Assembly: GCA_009768925.2 (NCBI GenBank)
Contig: VHIT02000018.1
Location: 485,912-549,911 of the forward strand
Direction of reading: 5' to 3'
Length of the DNA stretch: 64,000 nt
From: Cryptosporidium bovis
Lineage: Eukaryota; Apicomplexa; Conoidasida; Eucoccidiorida; Cryptosporidiidae
In this document: in pieces, positions 1-10,659 of the stretch
Position numbering within the stretch: the first letter of the stretch is position 1
How the letters are laid out: every line of letters starts with the position of its first letter
Notes under the pieces: model-generated
Database searches by the model: none
Seen by the model: only the letters and a program-made list of their open reading frames with translations
Told to the model about the DNA's origin: nothing
Program-made: the position numbers and the translations under genes

Positions 1-1143
1 TTTTGGATCTAGTAATATAAGTACCTCCTCCCAAACTACACCTCTCTCTGCATCATTTATATAGTGCACCTCATCAAATATAACTGTCTGAATCTGCTCT
101 ATACACGGGTCATTTCTATACAACATTGTTCTTAGTATTTCTGTTGTCATTATTACACATTGAGCATCCGGATTAATACTTACATCTCCTGTTATTATTC
201 CTATTCTGCTTCTTTGTGTGAATGATGGATGTGCTGGGTAATCTTTAAATCTAATCTGAAATTCTCTATATTTTTGACTGCTTAGTGCCTTTATTGGTGA
301 TGTATATATTGCTTTTTTACCATTTTTGTTTGCTAATTCTATTGCATATTCTGCTATTGCTGTTTTTCCTGCTGATGTATGAGCTGCCACCAATACATGG
401 TTTCCTGTATGTATATTTACAACAGCTCTTTTTTGAAAATCGTCCAATTCAAATGGATACATAATAACTATATTATCAACATCATAACAATATTCAATAT
501 TGTCATTCTCATACTCACTTTTCAAGTGTGGATCGTATCCTAATATATCGTAAAAGTTACTTAAATCTCTATTATCCTCTACACTCCATCTTTTTCTTAT
601 TTGTTTCTTCTTTGATTCATCTACTCTTATGTCTTCTTTTTTTTCATCATCTTTTACATTTAATTCAGTCAAATTATTTGCTAACTTTTCACTAAACAAG
701 ATTCCTTCTTCAATTAAGTTACTTGTGTATCCATTATTTGAGTTAATAATCCCTATGTTATTTATTATGTTCAAATCATTGTCATTCATAATATTATCAT
801 CCGTTAATACAGTCTCACATATTTTTAGTGATATCTCTTCTGTCTGTGATATATATTTCTCATCGTAATTCATTCCTATGTCAAAATCATCTTCTATATC
901 ATTCAATATATAACTCCTATTAAAACTGCCATTGTCTATACTATTTATATTATTAAACCCGTTGATGTTTAAATTATCAATACCATTTATGTTGTTTAGG
1001 CTGTTTAGACCACAACTGGTATCCAAAGTGCAGATACTATTTGAATTATGTATGCCATTCACACTATTTATTAAATCGTTGTTTATTTCATTCTCCTCCT
1101 CCTCATCATCAGATGTCCAAAAATCGTCTTGGTTTGCAAACAT
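1..1143 (-). CDS. SKI2: Ski2-type DExH RNA helicase, N-terminal part (cut by window edge)
   Basis: This is the first 381 codons of a superfamily 2 RNA helicase; the 3' part lies beyond base 1. Ski2 is the helicase of the cytoplasmic Ski complex, which feeds mRNA into the exosome for 3'-5' decay. The first ~215 residues are Asn/Asp-rich and poorly conserved. The RecA1 domain then starts at [11 protein letters not shown]. Walker A AHTSAGKT lies at residues 254-261 and the DEVH box at 357-360, with [27 protein letters not shown] and MTTEILR between them. [11 protein letters not shown] after the DEVH box favours Ski2 over Mtr4, which usually has [11 protein letters not shown] there. The ATG at 1143 is preceded in frame by TGA 11 codons upstream, which fixes the start. 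No intron is visible in this part. The family call is firm; the Ski2 versus Mtr4 choice rests on these motif residues. Confidence 0.92.
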   Translation of the reverse strand, partial: MFANQDDFWTSDDEEEENEINNDLINSVNGIHNSNSICTLDTSCGLNSLNNINGIDNLNINGFNNINSIDNGSFNRSYILNDIEDDFDIGMNYDEKYISQTEEISLKICETVLTDDNIMNDNDLNIINNIGIINSNNGYTSNLIEEGILFSEKLANNLTELNVKDDEKKEDIRVDESKKKQIRKRWSVEDNRDLSNFYDILGYDPHLKSEYENDNIEYCYDVDNIVIMYPFELDDFQKRAVVNIHTGNHVLVAAHTSAGKTAIAEYAIELANKNGKKAIYTSPIKALSSQKYREFQIRFKDYPAHPSFTQRSRIGIITGDVSINPDAQCVIMTTEILRTMLYRNDPCIEQIQTVIFDEVHYINDAERGVVWEEVLILLDPK

Positions 1144-2395
1144 ATCGAAATATTTGTTATTTGTATTCTTATGTCAACACCCACTATGTCTAAATATTCT
1201 ATTTATGTTTAGTGATATTTTTACTATTTTTTATATATTTTAAACCCTAATAATTTAATTTATTTTATGTGCCTTTTTTTTTGGAGCCAAATCATCACAC
1301 CTAATTTTTAATCTTAAAATTTAATTTATTTGTTATATTATAAATTATCATCAACCAATAACAAATTGTCATATTTAAATCTTAAAAAGGATACATACCT
1401 CTTAAAGTACCAAAATCATATTACAGTCCTTAAACCCTCCTGTCTTTTTTCGTACTTGACTATATTATTAATACAAACATATATACATTAATTCTTACAC
1501 TAATGCTACTAATATATCTTCACTCCAAATCGTCATTAACTCATGCAAAAAAAAACTGATATAAAAACAGAATATTACATATTTTCTCTTTAATTCTACT
1601 ATACCTAAACAATGAAAAATAGAATACTATTTAAATACTTCTTATATAATACTTTTGGATCAACTACCTCAAAATAACTATATTTTCTCTTGATTTTTTT
1701 ATCACCACATACAAAATACACTAACTATTATTTTGATACTATTGCATTTATAACAATTATTCGCATTTTTACAATTAAGAAGTTTGTTCTAACACAACTA
1801 ATTTATTATTCATAAAGGAAAACCTTAATAGTAACAATAGCTATTCCCATAAAAAATAAAGATAAAAATGACGTATTACATGCTTGAAATTAATATATAT
1901 TAAAGTTCCTAATCTATTGTCTGTAAACCTGTTATATCATCAAAACACTACTCGGAATTTACCCGCCATAAATCATTTACCGCTGAAACCGCACCAATTT
2001 CCACACATGCTTGTTATAAATGTGATTATTATATTTTTAATGTATGTATTTATATATTAGTATTGATTCACACTTATTTATTTTTCTATATTAGATTTCT
2101 TACATAAAATAAAATCCAACCCGGTCTGATCCATATTGTTTTTCTTTTGTCATTAATTAAATCAACTATAAATCATTATGTAATTATGCAGTTTGAGTAT
2201 TATTGAATTGATACTGGTATGTAATTTCGATTCAATTCTATTATTTTCTTTCTCACATTTTATTCCTCGATTATATCTATATTCGTAATAATGAATCGAA
2301 TTTACTTTCCTATGAATTAACTTATTTAGAATATATATAATTTTGGCAATCCATTTTCTCGTATAAAATTATTCAATTTTACAAGTATTAATATA
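1144..2395. other. intergenic spacer with an E2F-like site
   Basis: This A+T-rich spacer separates two tandem minus-strand genes, the Ski2 helicase and the 998-aa protein. It would hold the helicase promoter and the 3' UTR of the gene upstream. The only GC-rich island I see is TTTACCCGCCA at 1958-1968, similar to an E2F site. No convincing ORF, tRNA or long repeat is visible. Confidence 0.5.
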
Positions 2396-5392
2396 CTAGT
2401 AAATTTGTGGAACCTCGGAAAAGCACACCCTTTTCATAGATGATAAAGTTCTTGGGGGTGCTGAGTTGTGTTTTGTCCATAGGGAAGATATACTACCTCC
2501 TATTTTTGAAAATGAACCTTTATTATTATAGTTTATTTCGGATGAAACTGTTCTTAAAATTCCAGATATTGGCGGTTGAGCGTTTATTAAAGAACTTGTT
2601 GGTCTCAATTTTATTAGTTCAAGTAATTTATGATCTACTTCCCAATAATCATCGTCTTCTTCATCGTCTAAGATATTAGAACTACCTCTTCCTATATCAT
2701 CATCGTCGTCATCATCATCATTATCACTTTCATCTAAAATATCGTCATAATAATCCTCTTCTTCGTGCGAGAATTCGCCATTATTATGATTGTATTTATT
2801 ACCACAATGACTAGTACTATCATTTAAATAATTATCATTTAATAAATTAACTATAGCTTTTGGAGATGACAATAATAAACCATTATTAGTATGATTATTA
2901 CTATTATCAATATTATTACCGCTAACATTTGTGCCATCTTTACCCTTCACCTTATTTTTATTCCTACCACTGTATAATTTTGACACTATTCCACTAAATC
3001 CAGAGAAAGAAGGCTGCGATGGAGATGGAAGTGGAGATGATAATTGTGAATTTTGATTTTTTAAACCGACTTCAATTGACATGCCACCAATAGATATACC
3101 ATTGTTATTATTATTATTATTATCGTTACTTGTTGAAATATCATTGTTCATATCAAAATTTAATGTTTTATTATTAAAAGTCGTATCATTTTGAATGTTA
3201 TTATTAGAAGTGCTACAACTACTAATATTACCATTGTTACAAATATTGTTAATATTACCTATTTGACCCGTAATCCACTTTTTGTTTATACCTGCTATTT
3301 CATTTATTTTTGAAATGCTCCAAAATGTTGGATCAACTATTTCCATTTCTATATTATTGTTTGTTATTAACTGAAAGCCATCTAATTTACTATCACTATA
3401 ACAGTTATTATTGTTATCACTATCTAATGTAGATCTGATTTTTAATTCATTTTTTTTATGACTTCGAATATAATTATTACATTTATCTAAGCAATTAATA
3501 TTATTATCACCACTGGCTTGTGATGCTAATCTTTGACACCTTCTAATTAAATCTAATAAACAAGATCCACACCAATCTCTTATTTTTACTAACACTCTTA
3601 TTACATAAAAAACTTGTGATGTTTCACTTAATAAACACATTATATCAAACAATACTTGAAAGCTTACATTTCTTAATAATAGTGCACATCTTCCCATTTC
3701 ATTTATACCTACCGTTATATTACCATAAGTATTACTTACTTGTAAAGCATTATTTGTTTTTGACCTTGAACACAAAACACCATTTAAGTCGTATAATGGA
3801 AGTAAGATATCTATTAAATTAACTAGTGCAGTCAACCATTTAGAAAGTCCTTGAATTTTTGGACAACAACACAATATTCTGTGTAAACAACGTAATAAAC
3901 TATAGCAATATTGTGGTGTTTTGTAACACAATATTGTTTTAGGTGTATTTTCATTTGTTCCTGATAATGATATCATTATTTCATCTTTAATAAAAAATGG
4001 TTCATTTCTCATAAATAATGTATCATTATCTCCTTTATTTGTGTTACAATTCAACATATAATACCTTAGTGCTTGTGATATTGTATTTATTATTTCTATT
4101 GTATATTCATGATTGCCTCTACATATACTTAGGCATATATCAGATGTTAATATATATGGATAATAATATAATAAGTTCAATTTATCATCTAACAATTTGA
4201 ACTGAAATGGTAGTATATTTATTTTATCTTGATTTTTTATTTTATTTAATATAAAAGTATCATTATTATTAATATTACTATCACCACTATTTAAAATATT
4301 ATTATTATTATCTTCTTTTGTTAATATTATTGATAATGTCTCTATAGTAAATAAATAATTAATATAAAGATATTTAATTAATTCCTGATTAGTCATTTTA
4401 TCACCTTGAAAAAATATATTATTATCTTCTTTGATAAATTCATTTATAGTAGATGTCGCAGATTGCCCTGGAGTCTCATTAATTGAATAGTATCTAACAT
4501 TATGAAACGAAATGCCATATTTAAAAACCAAATCATTATTTAATATCGATGCTAGTGATGGAATAATACTCTCATATATTACTTTTTTTGATTTGCCCTC
4601 AAATATTATTCCTTGTGTTAGTAAACCCAATAAAATAATTTCTAATATCATAATAATATCAATCACATTCTTATTATCGTCATCTCGTGCACCATTTAAA
4701 TCACTATTGGCATTCACATTTTTATTATTGGTAACGTTCCTATTTATATTTATTAAATTTTTACATGTTAATTCAACCAATTTTAAGTTTAATATGCAAT
4801 TTTTTAATGGTATTGAGTTCGGTATACCATTTTTTTTATTATTTGTTTGTCTTGTTAATATTCCTATATTACCCTGTAAATTTTTTTTCATTAAACACAA
4901 TAATATCCATTTGCCATAATATTTCAATAATGTACCTTCCTTAGATATCCATATTTCTACATGATTCCTTATATAATTTATTATATTTGGTGACTCTCTC
5001 CATTTATCAAAACAACCATCTATTAATTTTATCAACAATAACACACCATATTTTGCATAATTCTCTCTTTCTTTTTTTATATCCCACTGTACATAATTAA
5101 TTAAACACTTAATTACAGAAATAAAATAATTCTCCACTTGGCCTTTATTGTTTAATATTCCCGGATTACTACCTCCATTGCTGTTATTTGATGCTAAATC
5201 ATTTATTTGCTCCATTACTTTACTTATATCAACATATTTTTTATTTAGTGGCATCATCATCCTATCTAAATCCGGCCCAAAATTTCTATATCCATTTGGA
5301 TATAACCCTTTTATTATTGATTTTATCCCATTATTATATATTCCTCCTGATGTAATAAAATGTTTAATGTTACTAACTAATTTTTTTCCCAT
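2396..5392 (-). CDS. uncharacterised 998-aa protein, acidic C-terminus, terminal RVxF motif
   Basis: This is an intact single-exon gene whose family I do not recognise. Residues ~1-650 look mainly helical, with many Leu/Ile/Cys, and could be a HEAT/ARM-like solenoid; a conserved-looking stretch near residues 480-640 includes RCLHRILCCC and DWCGSCLLDLIRRC. Residues ~700-870 are Asn/Ser-rich and disordered. An Asp/Glu tract near 885-930 (DESDNDDDDDDDD) is encoded by a GAT/GAC trinucleotide run. The protein ends in KRVCFSEVPQIY. RVCF at residues 988-991 matches the RVxF docking motif of protein phosphatase 1 regulators, and the following SE resembles KVTFSE-type motifs. A role as a PP1 regulator is inference from that motif alone. 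It is divergently transcribed from the CDPK gene across a 1.58-kb spacer. Confidence 0.85.
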   Translation of the reverse strand: MGKKLVSNIKHFITSGGIYNNGIKSIIKGLYPNGYRNFGPDLDRMMMPLNKKYVDISKVMEQINDLASNNSNGGSNPGILNNKGQVENYFISVIKCLINYVQWDIKKERENYAKYGVLLLIKLIDGCFDKWRESPNIINYIRNHVEIWISKEGTLLKYYGKWILLCLMKKNLQGNIGILTRQTNNKKNGIPNSIPLKNCILNLKLVELTCKNLININRNVTNNKNVNANSDLNGARDDDNKNVIDIIMILEIILLGLLTQGIIFEGKSKKVIYESIIPSLASILNNDLVFKYGISFHNVRYYSINETPGQSATSTINEFIKEDNNIFFQGDKMTNQELIKYLYINYLFTIETLSIILTKEDNNNNILNSGDSNINNNDTFILNKIKNQDKINILPFQFKLLDDKLNLLYYYPYILTSDICLSICRGNHEYTIEIINTISQALRYYMLNCNTNKGDNDTLFMRNEPFFIKDEIMISLSGTNENTPKTILCYKTPQYCYSLLRCLHRILCCCPKIQGLSKWLTALVNLIDILLPLYDLNGVLCSRSKTNNALQVSNTYGNITVGINEMGRCALLLRNVSFQVLFDIMCLLSETSQVFYVIRVLVKIRDWCGSCLLDLIRRCQRLASQASGDNNINCLDKCNNYIRSHKKNELKIRSTLDSDNNNNCYSDSKLDGFQLITNNNIEMEIVDPTFWSISKINEIAGINKKWITGQIGNINNICNNGNISSCSTSNNNIQNDTTFNNKTLNFDMNNDISTSNDNNNNNNNGISIGGMSIEVGLKNQNSQLSSPLPSPSQPSFSGFSGIVSKLYSGRNKNKVKGKDGTNVSGNNIDNSNNHTNNGLLLSSPKAIVNLLNDNYLNDSTSHCGNKYNHNNGEFSHEEEDYYDDILDESDNDDDDDDDDIGRGSSNILDDEEDDDYWEVDHKLLELIKLRPTSSLINAQPPISGILRTVSSEINYNNKGSFSKIGGSISSLWTKHNSAPPRTLSSMKRVCFSEVPQIY
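2685..2735 (-). repeat. GAT/GAC trinucleotide run coding for poly-Asp
   Basis: On the plus strand this reads as repeated ATC/GTC triplets such as catcgtcgtcatcatcatca. On the minus strand it is translated as an Asp run in the 998-aa protein. Such trinucleotide tracts often vary in length between isolates. Confidence 0.7.
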
Positions 5393-6972
5393 TTTTTTAT
5401 TATTTTAACTATTCCCTTTTTCCTTCTTTGTTTATTTTGTATGATCTTGTTAAATCTAATACGATAAAACTAACTTGTAGCACTTGAAGTGTAAATACAG
5501 CATATATAGCTATTTATGGTTCATTTATACTCTGGCATACATAATTATAAACAAGTTTTTACTCTAATTATTTTAATGATTTGTCATCAACATATACTTC
5601 ATTGTATACTTAAATTAATTTTATCGAGTAAAGCACTAATTATATATTGCTTTTGCAAAAAAAAAACTTTGATCTTTATCTTGGCCACAATATATATCAT
5701 TTCAGTTAATTTAATCCTTTTTGATGTTATATATTTACGCTATCATATATGCTATAGTTTGTTCTTACTATAAACTATAGTTGTTGCAATTACTTTCCTT
5801 GGTTTACTTGATTGTTATTTTATACCTATTTTTTATCGGATTTGTTTTTACACAGTACAAATACACAACAAAGAAATAACTCCTCTTTCCCTGCTTTTAT
5901 TTCGTATTTATATACATAAAACACATAAAGTATCCTTCTTTTAAAAAATAACTTATTTAATAAATTTTTTCAAAAATTTCCACTATTTACCATTAGAATC
6001 GTCTTTTATGACCTTTTTTTCTGACACACAAATACACACATAATTACGTGTCTTTGGCGCCTAAATGCCAAATATATTGATATATGAATATTTAATTTAA
6101 TTAAAAGTTTGATTTATTTTGCAAGTGTTAAATAGATATATAATATGAGGATGTTTGAAATCTTTTGCAGTATAACATATTTGTTAGGTCTAACTTAATG
6201 TTGTAAATAGGTAATCAGGACAAAAATCATCATTGAAATGCTTTGATACTAAATTTTGTATGTTTTTTGAAGTTATGGTATTAAGTGTTGTGGGAAGAAG
6301 TATTGATCCTTTTTTCTCGTAAAATCTAGTTTCATTTTATCAGTAATTTTATTTAATTTCATTTTTAAATTTAGTTTTATACCTGGCTTCTAATTAATAC
6401 AAAAATTTTTTAGCTTATAACATTAAATATGCTGGCGCGATGGCGGTACCTGAAAGAGTAAATTCTAAATGATTTTCTTTGAAAGTAGAGAGAAATTATT
6501 TTTCTTCCTTTTTTCCATAAAAAGCAATTCTAAATATATAAAGGTGAATAAAATGTGTTAATAGAAGTTGTTTTTGGTTTAAATTTTCAATTCGTTTCTC
6601 AGAAAGGTTATTATGCATTGATAGCAATATTAATTTTGCAATCATTAGTTTTAATTCACTGTATTTGAACAATTCTAGTCTACATAGAGAAATATTTTTT
6701 TATTGAAATATATTTATCGAAGTTTAAATGTTATTTGGTGGTTAAAATTATTATATTTAATGTATATATAGAGTAATTCGTATACAAACATATAATTTAC
6801 AGAAAACCAATATTTTAAAATATGTTAATGCGAGTTTCAGACTGATGTTGAATTGTGTATTTTATTTATTCATTTCAATATAAAAAAAGAATATCTTTAT
6901 TATATTACATTTATTTGTTATTTTAAATAATTAGATATATGCATTTATATACACTTATGTAAATAAAAATAA
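5393..6972. promoter_or_regulatory. bidirectional promoter spacer with E2F-like and GGTACC elements
   Basis: This 1.58-kb spacer lies between divergent genes, the 998-aa protein (minus) and the CDPK (plus). It holds TGGCGCCT at 6055-6062, and a compact GC-rich block at 6432-6450 with GGCGCG, GGCGG and the palindrome GGTACC (6445-6450). The rest is A/T-rich. A plus-strand ORF at 5516-5773 has no recognisable domain and is probably chance. Function of the motifs is inferred from resemblance to E2F sites. Confidence 0.45.
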
Positions 6973-9900
6973 ATGGATTCAGATAAATTAGCAACCAGTA
7001 ATAGTGTGGATGAGAACATTCCTCTTGAATCATGTAATGAAAAGGAAGCTGAATTTGATAGACCATATGATGATTATGAAGAACATTACAAAAATGATAT
7101 GCCTTCAAGCAAAGCAACATCAGCGTATTCATTAAATTCAGCGTCTTTTTTTGGCCTTTCAAATCAGACTCCGAAGCCGCCAATAAAAAGGGATTCATTT
7201 GTAGGAACAAGCTATTTACCCATACATAATTATTATAAAATAGGTGAAAAAGTAGGTGAAGGAAGTTGGGGTGCGGTTTATATTGTGGAAGAAAGATGCT
7301 CAAATATTGTAAGAGCAGCCAAGAAAATACCCAAACAATTTTCAGGTGATGGATTTAGGTTTCGCCAGGAAATGCAGTTGTTGAGTATTTTAGATCATCC
7401 AAATATAGCAAAGCTTTATGAAACTTTTGAAGACTATAATTCAATATATCTTATTATGGAACTTTGTAATGGTGGAGAATTATTTGATCGTTTGTCACAT
7501 GTTGATTGTTTCTCGGAAAGGGTTGCTGCTCATCTCATTAAACAAATGCTTTCTGCAATTTCATATTGTCACTCAAGGGGAATTGTTCATAGAGATCTTA
7601 AACCGGAAAACTTTTTATTTTTAAATTCAAAATCAGAAATTAATTGCAGGCATCATTTTTTTGATTTTAAAAGTAATCCTATTGAGAAAAAGACAAATAA
7701 TTCCATGGATGATAGTGGCTGTGGTATTTTGAATTACAATAACAGTAATTGCACGAACGTTAATATTATTTCAAACGTTAACAAGAATATCTGTGAGAAA
7801 AACAATAATAATGTAAGAATATCAAGATCTCTTCCCTCAAGTTTAAACTACAACCAAATTGTATGTATTGAGAACAATGGTTCACTTGATTTTAACAGAA
7901 ATGACAATTTCTATTACGATAGTAATAATAACAGTATTTCTCGTCCTCTAACTGATACGAGTAAACATATGAGACATAATTGTTTATTAAACAATAAAAA
8001 TGTTGTTGGAAGTAATGATTATCATAATATAAATAAACTACCTATTGTAGACAGTTGTAACTGTTTTGAACTCAAAAACCCACTGAAACTTATTGATTTT
8101 GGCTTGGCAAAAAGAATAACAAGAACAGGAGGTTATTTGAGAACTAGAGTTGGAACACTATATTATATAGCTCCTGAGATATTGGTTGGTAAGGGTTATG
8201 ATGATAAATGTGATATATGGTCCATAGGCGTAATGGCTCATATACTACTGTCTGGTGTACCACCTTTTACTGGAAATACAGATGGAGAAATTATTGAAAA
8301 AGTAAAAAAGGGTAGTATTGCATTTTCCGAACCAATTTGGAATAATATATCTTTAAGGGCGAAAGATTTTTTGCATAAATTGTTAAATAAGAATCCAAAT
8401 GATAGAATTTCGGCTTTTCAAGCCTTACAACATCCGTGGATTAGATCATGGGACGTTCCAACAGTACCATTATGCGGTATCGGTATGATTAATAAAGTCA
8501 TTGTCTGGCCTTGGCACCAACAAAGATCAAAGTTAGCTTTAAAATCCAAGTCATCGTCTTTAATTTCAAATTTAAACAGTAATAGTGAAAATAGTTATAA
8601 TATAATAAGTAGCAATAATACAAGTAGTGGCGAACACGATTCAAATGAGTTGGAATGTGAGAACATCAACGAATTGTCATTTAAACAAAAAAATCAGATA
8701 CTAAATTCAATGAATAATGATTTCATTGTAAAAAGATCTCTAGGAAAAAGTTCTGTACTCAGAAAGTCATGTAGCACTCCATTGCTTTATTCAATGTGCA
8801 ATGCATATCCAAATAATAATGAAATGGGTTCTAACCATATTTCTGGTTTACAAGATAATATTTGTTTTTATCAACAAAAATCTGTTACTCCTAGAACAAA
8901 AGCAACTATAAGTGCAATATTAAATCAAGAAGATTCAATCATGGCTCCACCATGTGACCCTAGATTTCACTTTGGATGTAGTTGTGGTAGCATTAATTTG
9001 GCATCTAATAATAATCACAATTCAATTAGTCGTTATAATAAAAACAAAGGAGATAGTTTTTTACGTGATAAATTAGAATGTGATGACAAGAGTATTCTTT
9101 TATCTTCATGCTCATCGAGCAAACATGGCGTTTCTTCTTCGTCTTTATCATTTCACTCTTCTGTGACATATACAACATCTCACAGCATTACAAGATCCTC
9201 TCTTTCACATGGTAACTTAACAAGCTATGCAAATAAATCAAGGAATGATTACAAAAATTGTTATGGTAATTTAAGCTTAGTTAGAAATCCAAATTTAAAT
9301 ATTGCAAATAACACAGAAACTCCGAATATACTATCTAGGGTTTGTAACAAGGAGCAATTATTTCAAACAATACTTTCTAACAAAGCATTTGACTTGTATA
9401 AACCACTACTTAAGTTACTCAAATCGTGGGAAAGATTTTGCAACTACACTCTTTTAAAAAGAGTTATTCTAGTTTCGATTGCTCTTAGAATTGGTGAAAA
9501 TAATGATTTTAATTATTTAAAGGAACAATTTAAAAGATTTGATGTCGCAGGCGATGGCGTTGTATCACTAGCAGAACTTCAATGCGTTCTTTGTTTCATA
9601 TTTCACATTGAATTCATTTCTAATGTTAATAATAATTCAATGAAGGACAAAAATGATATTAGTGATTTAAATCAAGAGAAAAATCAGTTAAACAAAGACT
9701 TAAATGATTTCGGAATTTCCTCTGATTGCTCAGTTGATGTTTTCGATAACTTCAGTGGATATGAGGATAATGAAAGTGAATTCTCTAAAGTTAATTGGAA
9801 CAAGGTGGAATATGTTATTGCAAGTGACACAAATGAGGATAATGATTATAATGCAAGTGATAATGATATGAGCGACTATGTAGATAATCAAAATGGTAAT

Positions 9901-10659
9901 AGTGTTGAAGATTTGATACCACAATTGGACGAAAACTATATTAATGATGTTTTTTCTAGCATCAAACAATATAATTCATCTTTATTCTTGGCTTCACAAG
10001 CTTTTTTTAACTCGGATATTTCAATTAATGCATATTTAGATTCATTTATTTCTTCCAATTCCTTCAATAAAAAATTGCTATTTGATAATTTATGTCTATT
10101 TAACATTGAAGGAATTATTAAATTGAATGAACTATGCAATAAAATTGAGAACATATTTGGAATAATAGATCAGGATCAAAGCGGATCTTGGGAATATACT
10201 GAGTTTGTAGCGGCTTCTATGGAACCTGAAATGTACTTGAATAATATGAATGCACTCAGAACGGTGTTTAGAAATTTTGATAGAGACTCTGATGGAAAAG
10301 TGTCAGTTCAAGACATACTTTCTTCCTTTGGATGGGAAGACGATATTATTCTTTGCTCGGAAACTATTTCACCAAGACAATACAAACAGTATTTAAAAAT
10401 AGGGAATTCTAGACCATGCGATTACACTACTAATAACAATGATAGTGATTGTAACAATAACACTAATAATGACGATTACAATTGCGGCATTTTTGAAGAT
10501 GAAGAAAAACTAAAACGATTTATCCAGGATGATTCTATTGATAATTCTGTTCAGTATTGTGCTCATATTCACTGGACAGAAATATTCCTAAATGAATGTT
10601 GCAAACCTGGAAAACACTATCTTGACTTTGAAGACTTTTACGATTTTTTGTTAAAATAA
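6973..10659 (+). CDS. CDPK: calcium-dependent protein kinase with large kinase-domain insert
   Basis: This 1228-aa single-exon gene is a plant-like CDPK: a Ser/Thr kinase directly activated by Ca2+. The kinase domain spans about residues 88-490. It shows the glycine loop GEGSWG (95-100), catalytic Lys117, HRDLKPEN (206-213), DFG at 375-377, and TRVGTLYYIAPEI in the activation segment. About 145 residues of Asn/Ser-rich sequence (roughly 219-360) are inserted between the catalytic loop and DFG, where other CDPKs have about 17. The gatekeeper in IYLIMEL is Met162, so this is not the glycine-gatekeeper CDPK1 type. A long disordered linker (~500-800) follows. Ca2+ loops start at Asp857 (DVAGDG, position 3 is Ala, so weakened), Asp1066 (DQDQSG) and Asp1103 (DRDSDG); a fourth may be degenerate. 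There is no Gly2, so no N-myristoylation signal. I cannot assign a CDPK number. Confidence 0.93.
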   Translation: MDSDKLATSNSVDENIPLESCNEKEAEFDRPYDDYEEHYKNDMPSSKATSAYSLNSASFFGLSNQTPKPPIKRDSFVGTSYLPIHNYYKIGEKVGEGSWGAVYIVEERCSNIVRAAKKIPKQFSGDGFRFRQEMQLLSILDHPNIAKLYETFEDYNSIYLIMELCNGGELFDRLSHVDCFSERVAAHLIKQMLSAISYCHSRGIVHRDLKPENFLFLNSKSEINCRHHFFDFKSNPIEKKTNNSMDDSGCGILNYNNSNCTNVNIISNVNKNICEKNNNNVRISRSLPSSLNYNQIVCIENNGSLDFNRNDNFYYDSNNNSISRPLTDTSKHMRHNCLLNNKNVVGSNDYHNINKLPIVDSCNCFELKNPLKLIDFGLAKRITRTGGYLRTRVGTLYYIAPEILVGKGYDDKCDIWSIGVMAHILLSGVPPFTGNTDGEIIEKVKKGSIAFSEPIWNNISLRAKDFLHKLLNKNPNDRISAFQALQHPWIRSWDVPTVPLCGIGMINKVIVWPWHQQRSKLALKSKSSSLISNLNSNSENSYNIISSNNTSSGEHDSNELECENINELSFKQKNQILNSMNNDFIVKRSLGKSSVLRKSCSTPLLYSMCNAYPNNNEMGSNHISGLQDNICFYQQKSVTPRTKATISAILNQEDSIMAPPCDPRFHFGCSCGSINLASNNNHNSISRYNKNKGDSFLRDKLECDDKSILLSSCSSSKHGVSSSSLSFHSSVTYTTSHSITRSSLSHGNLTSYANKSRNDYKNCYGNLSLVRNPNLNIANNTETPNILSRVCNKEQLFQTILSNKAFDLYKPLLKLLKSWERFCNYTLLKRVILVSIALRIGENNDFNYLKEQFKRFDVAGDGVVSLAELQCVLCFIFHIEFISNVNNNSMKDKNDISDLNQEKNQLNKDLNDFGISSDCSVDVFDNFSGYEDNESEFSKVNWNKVEYVIASDTNEDNDYNASDNDMSDYVDNQNGNSVEDLIPQLDENYINDVFSSIKQYNSSLFLASQAFFNSDISINAYLDSFISSNSFNKKLLFDNLCLFNIEGIIKLNELCNKIENIFGIIDQDQSGSWEYTEFVAASMEPEMYLNNMNALRTVFRNFDRDSDGKVSVQDILSSFGWEDDIILCSETISPRQYKQYLKIGNSRPCDYTTNNNDSDCNNNTNNDDYNCGIFEDEEKLKRFIQDDSIDNSVQYCAHIHWTEIFLNECCKPGKHYLDFEDFYDFLLK

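Noticed and set aside
5516-5773. 85-codon plus-strand frame in the divergent spacer
   Set aside because: Hydrophobic, no domain, in A/T-rich promoter sequence; fits chance.
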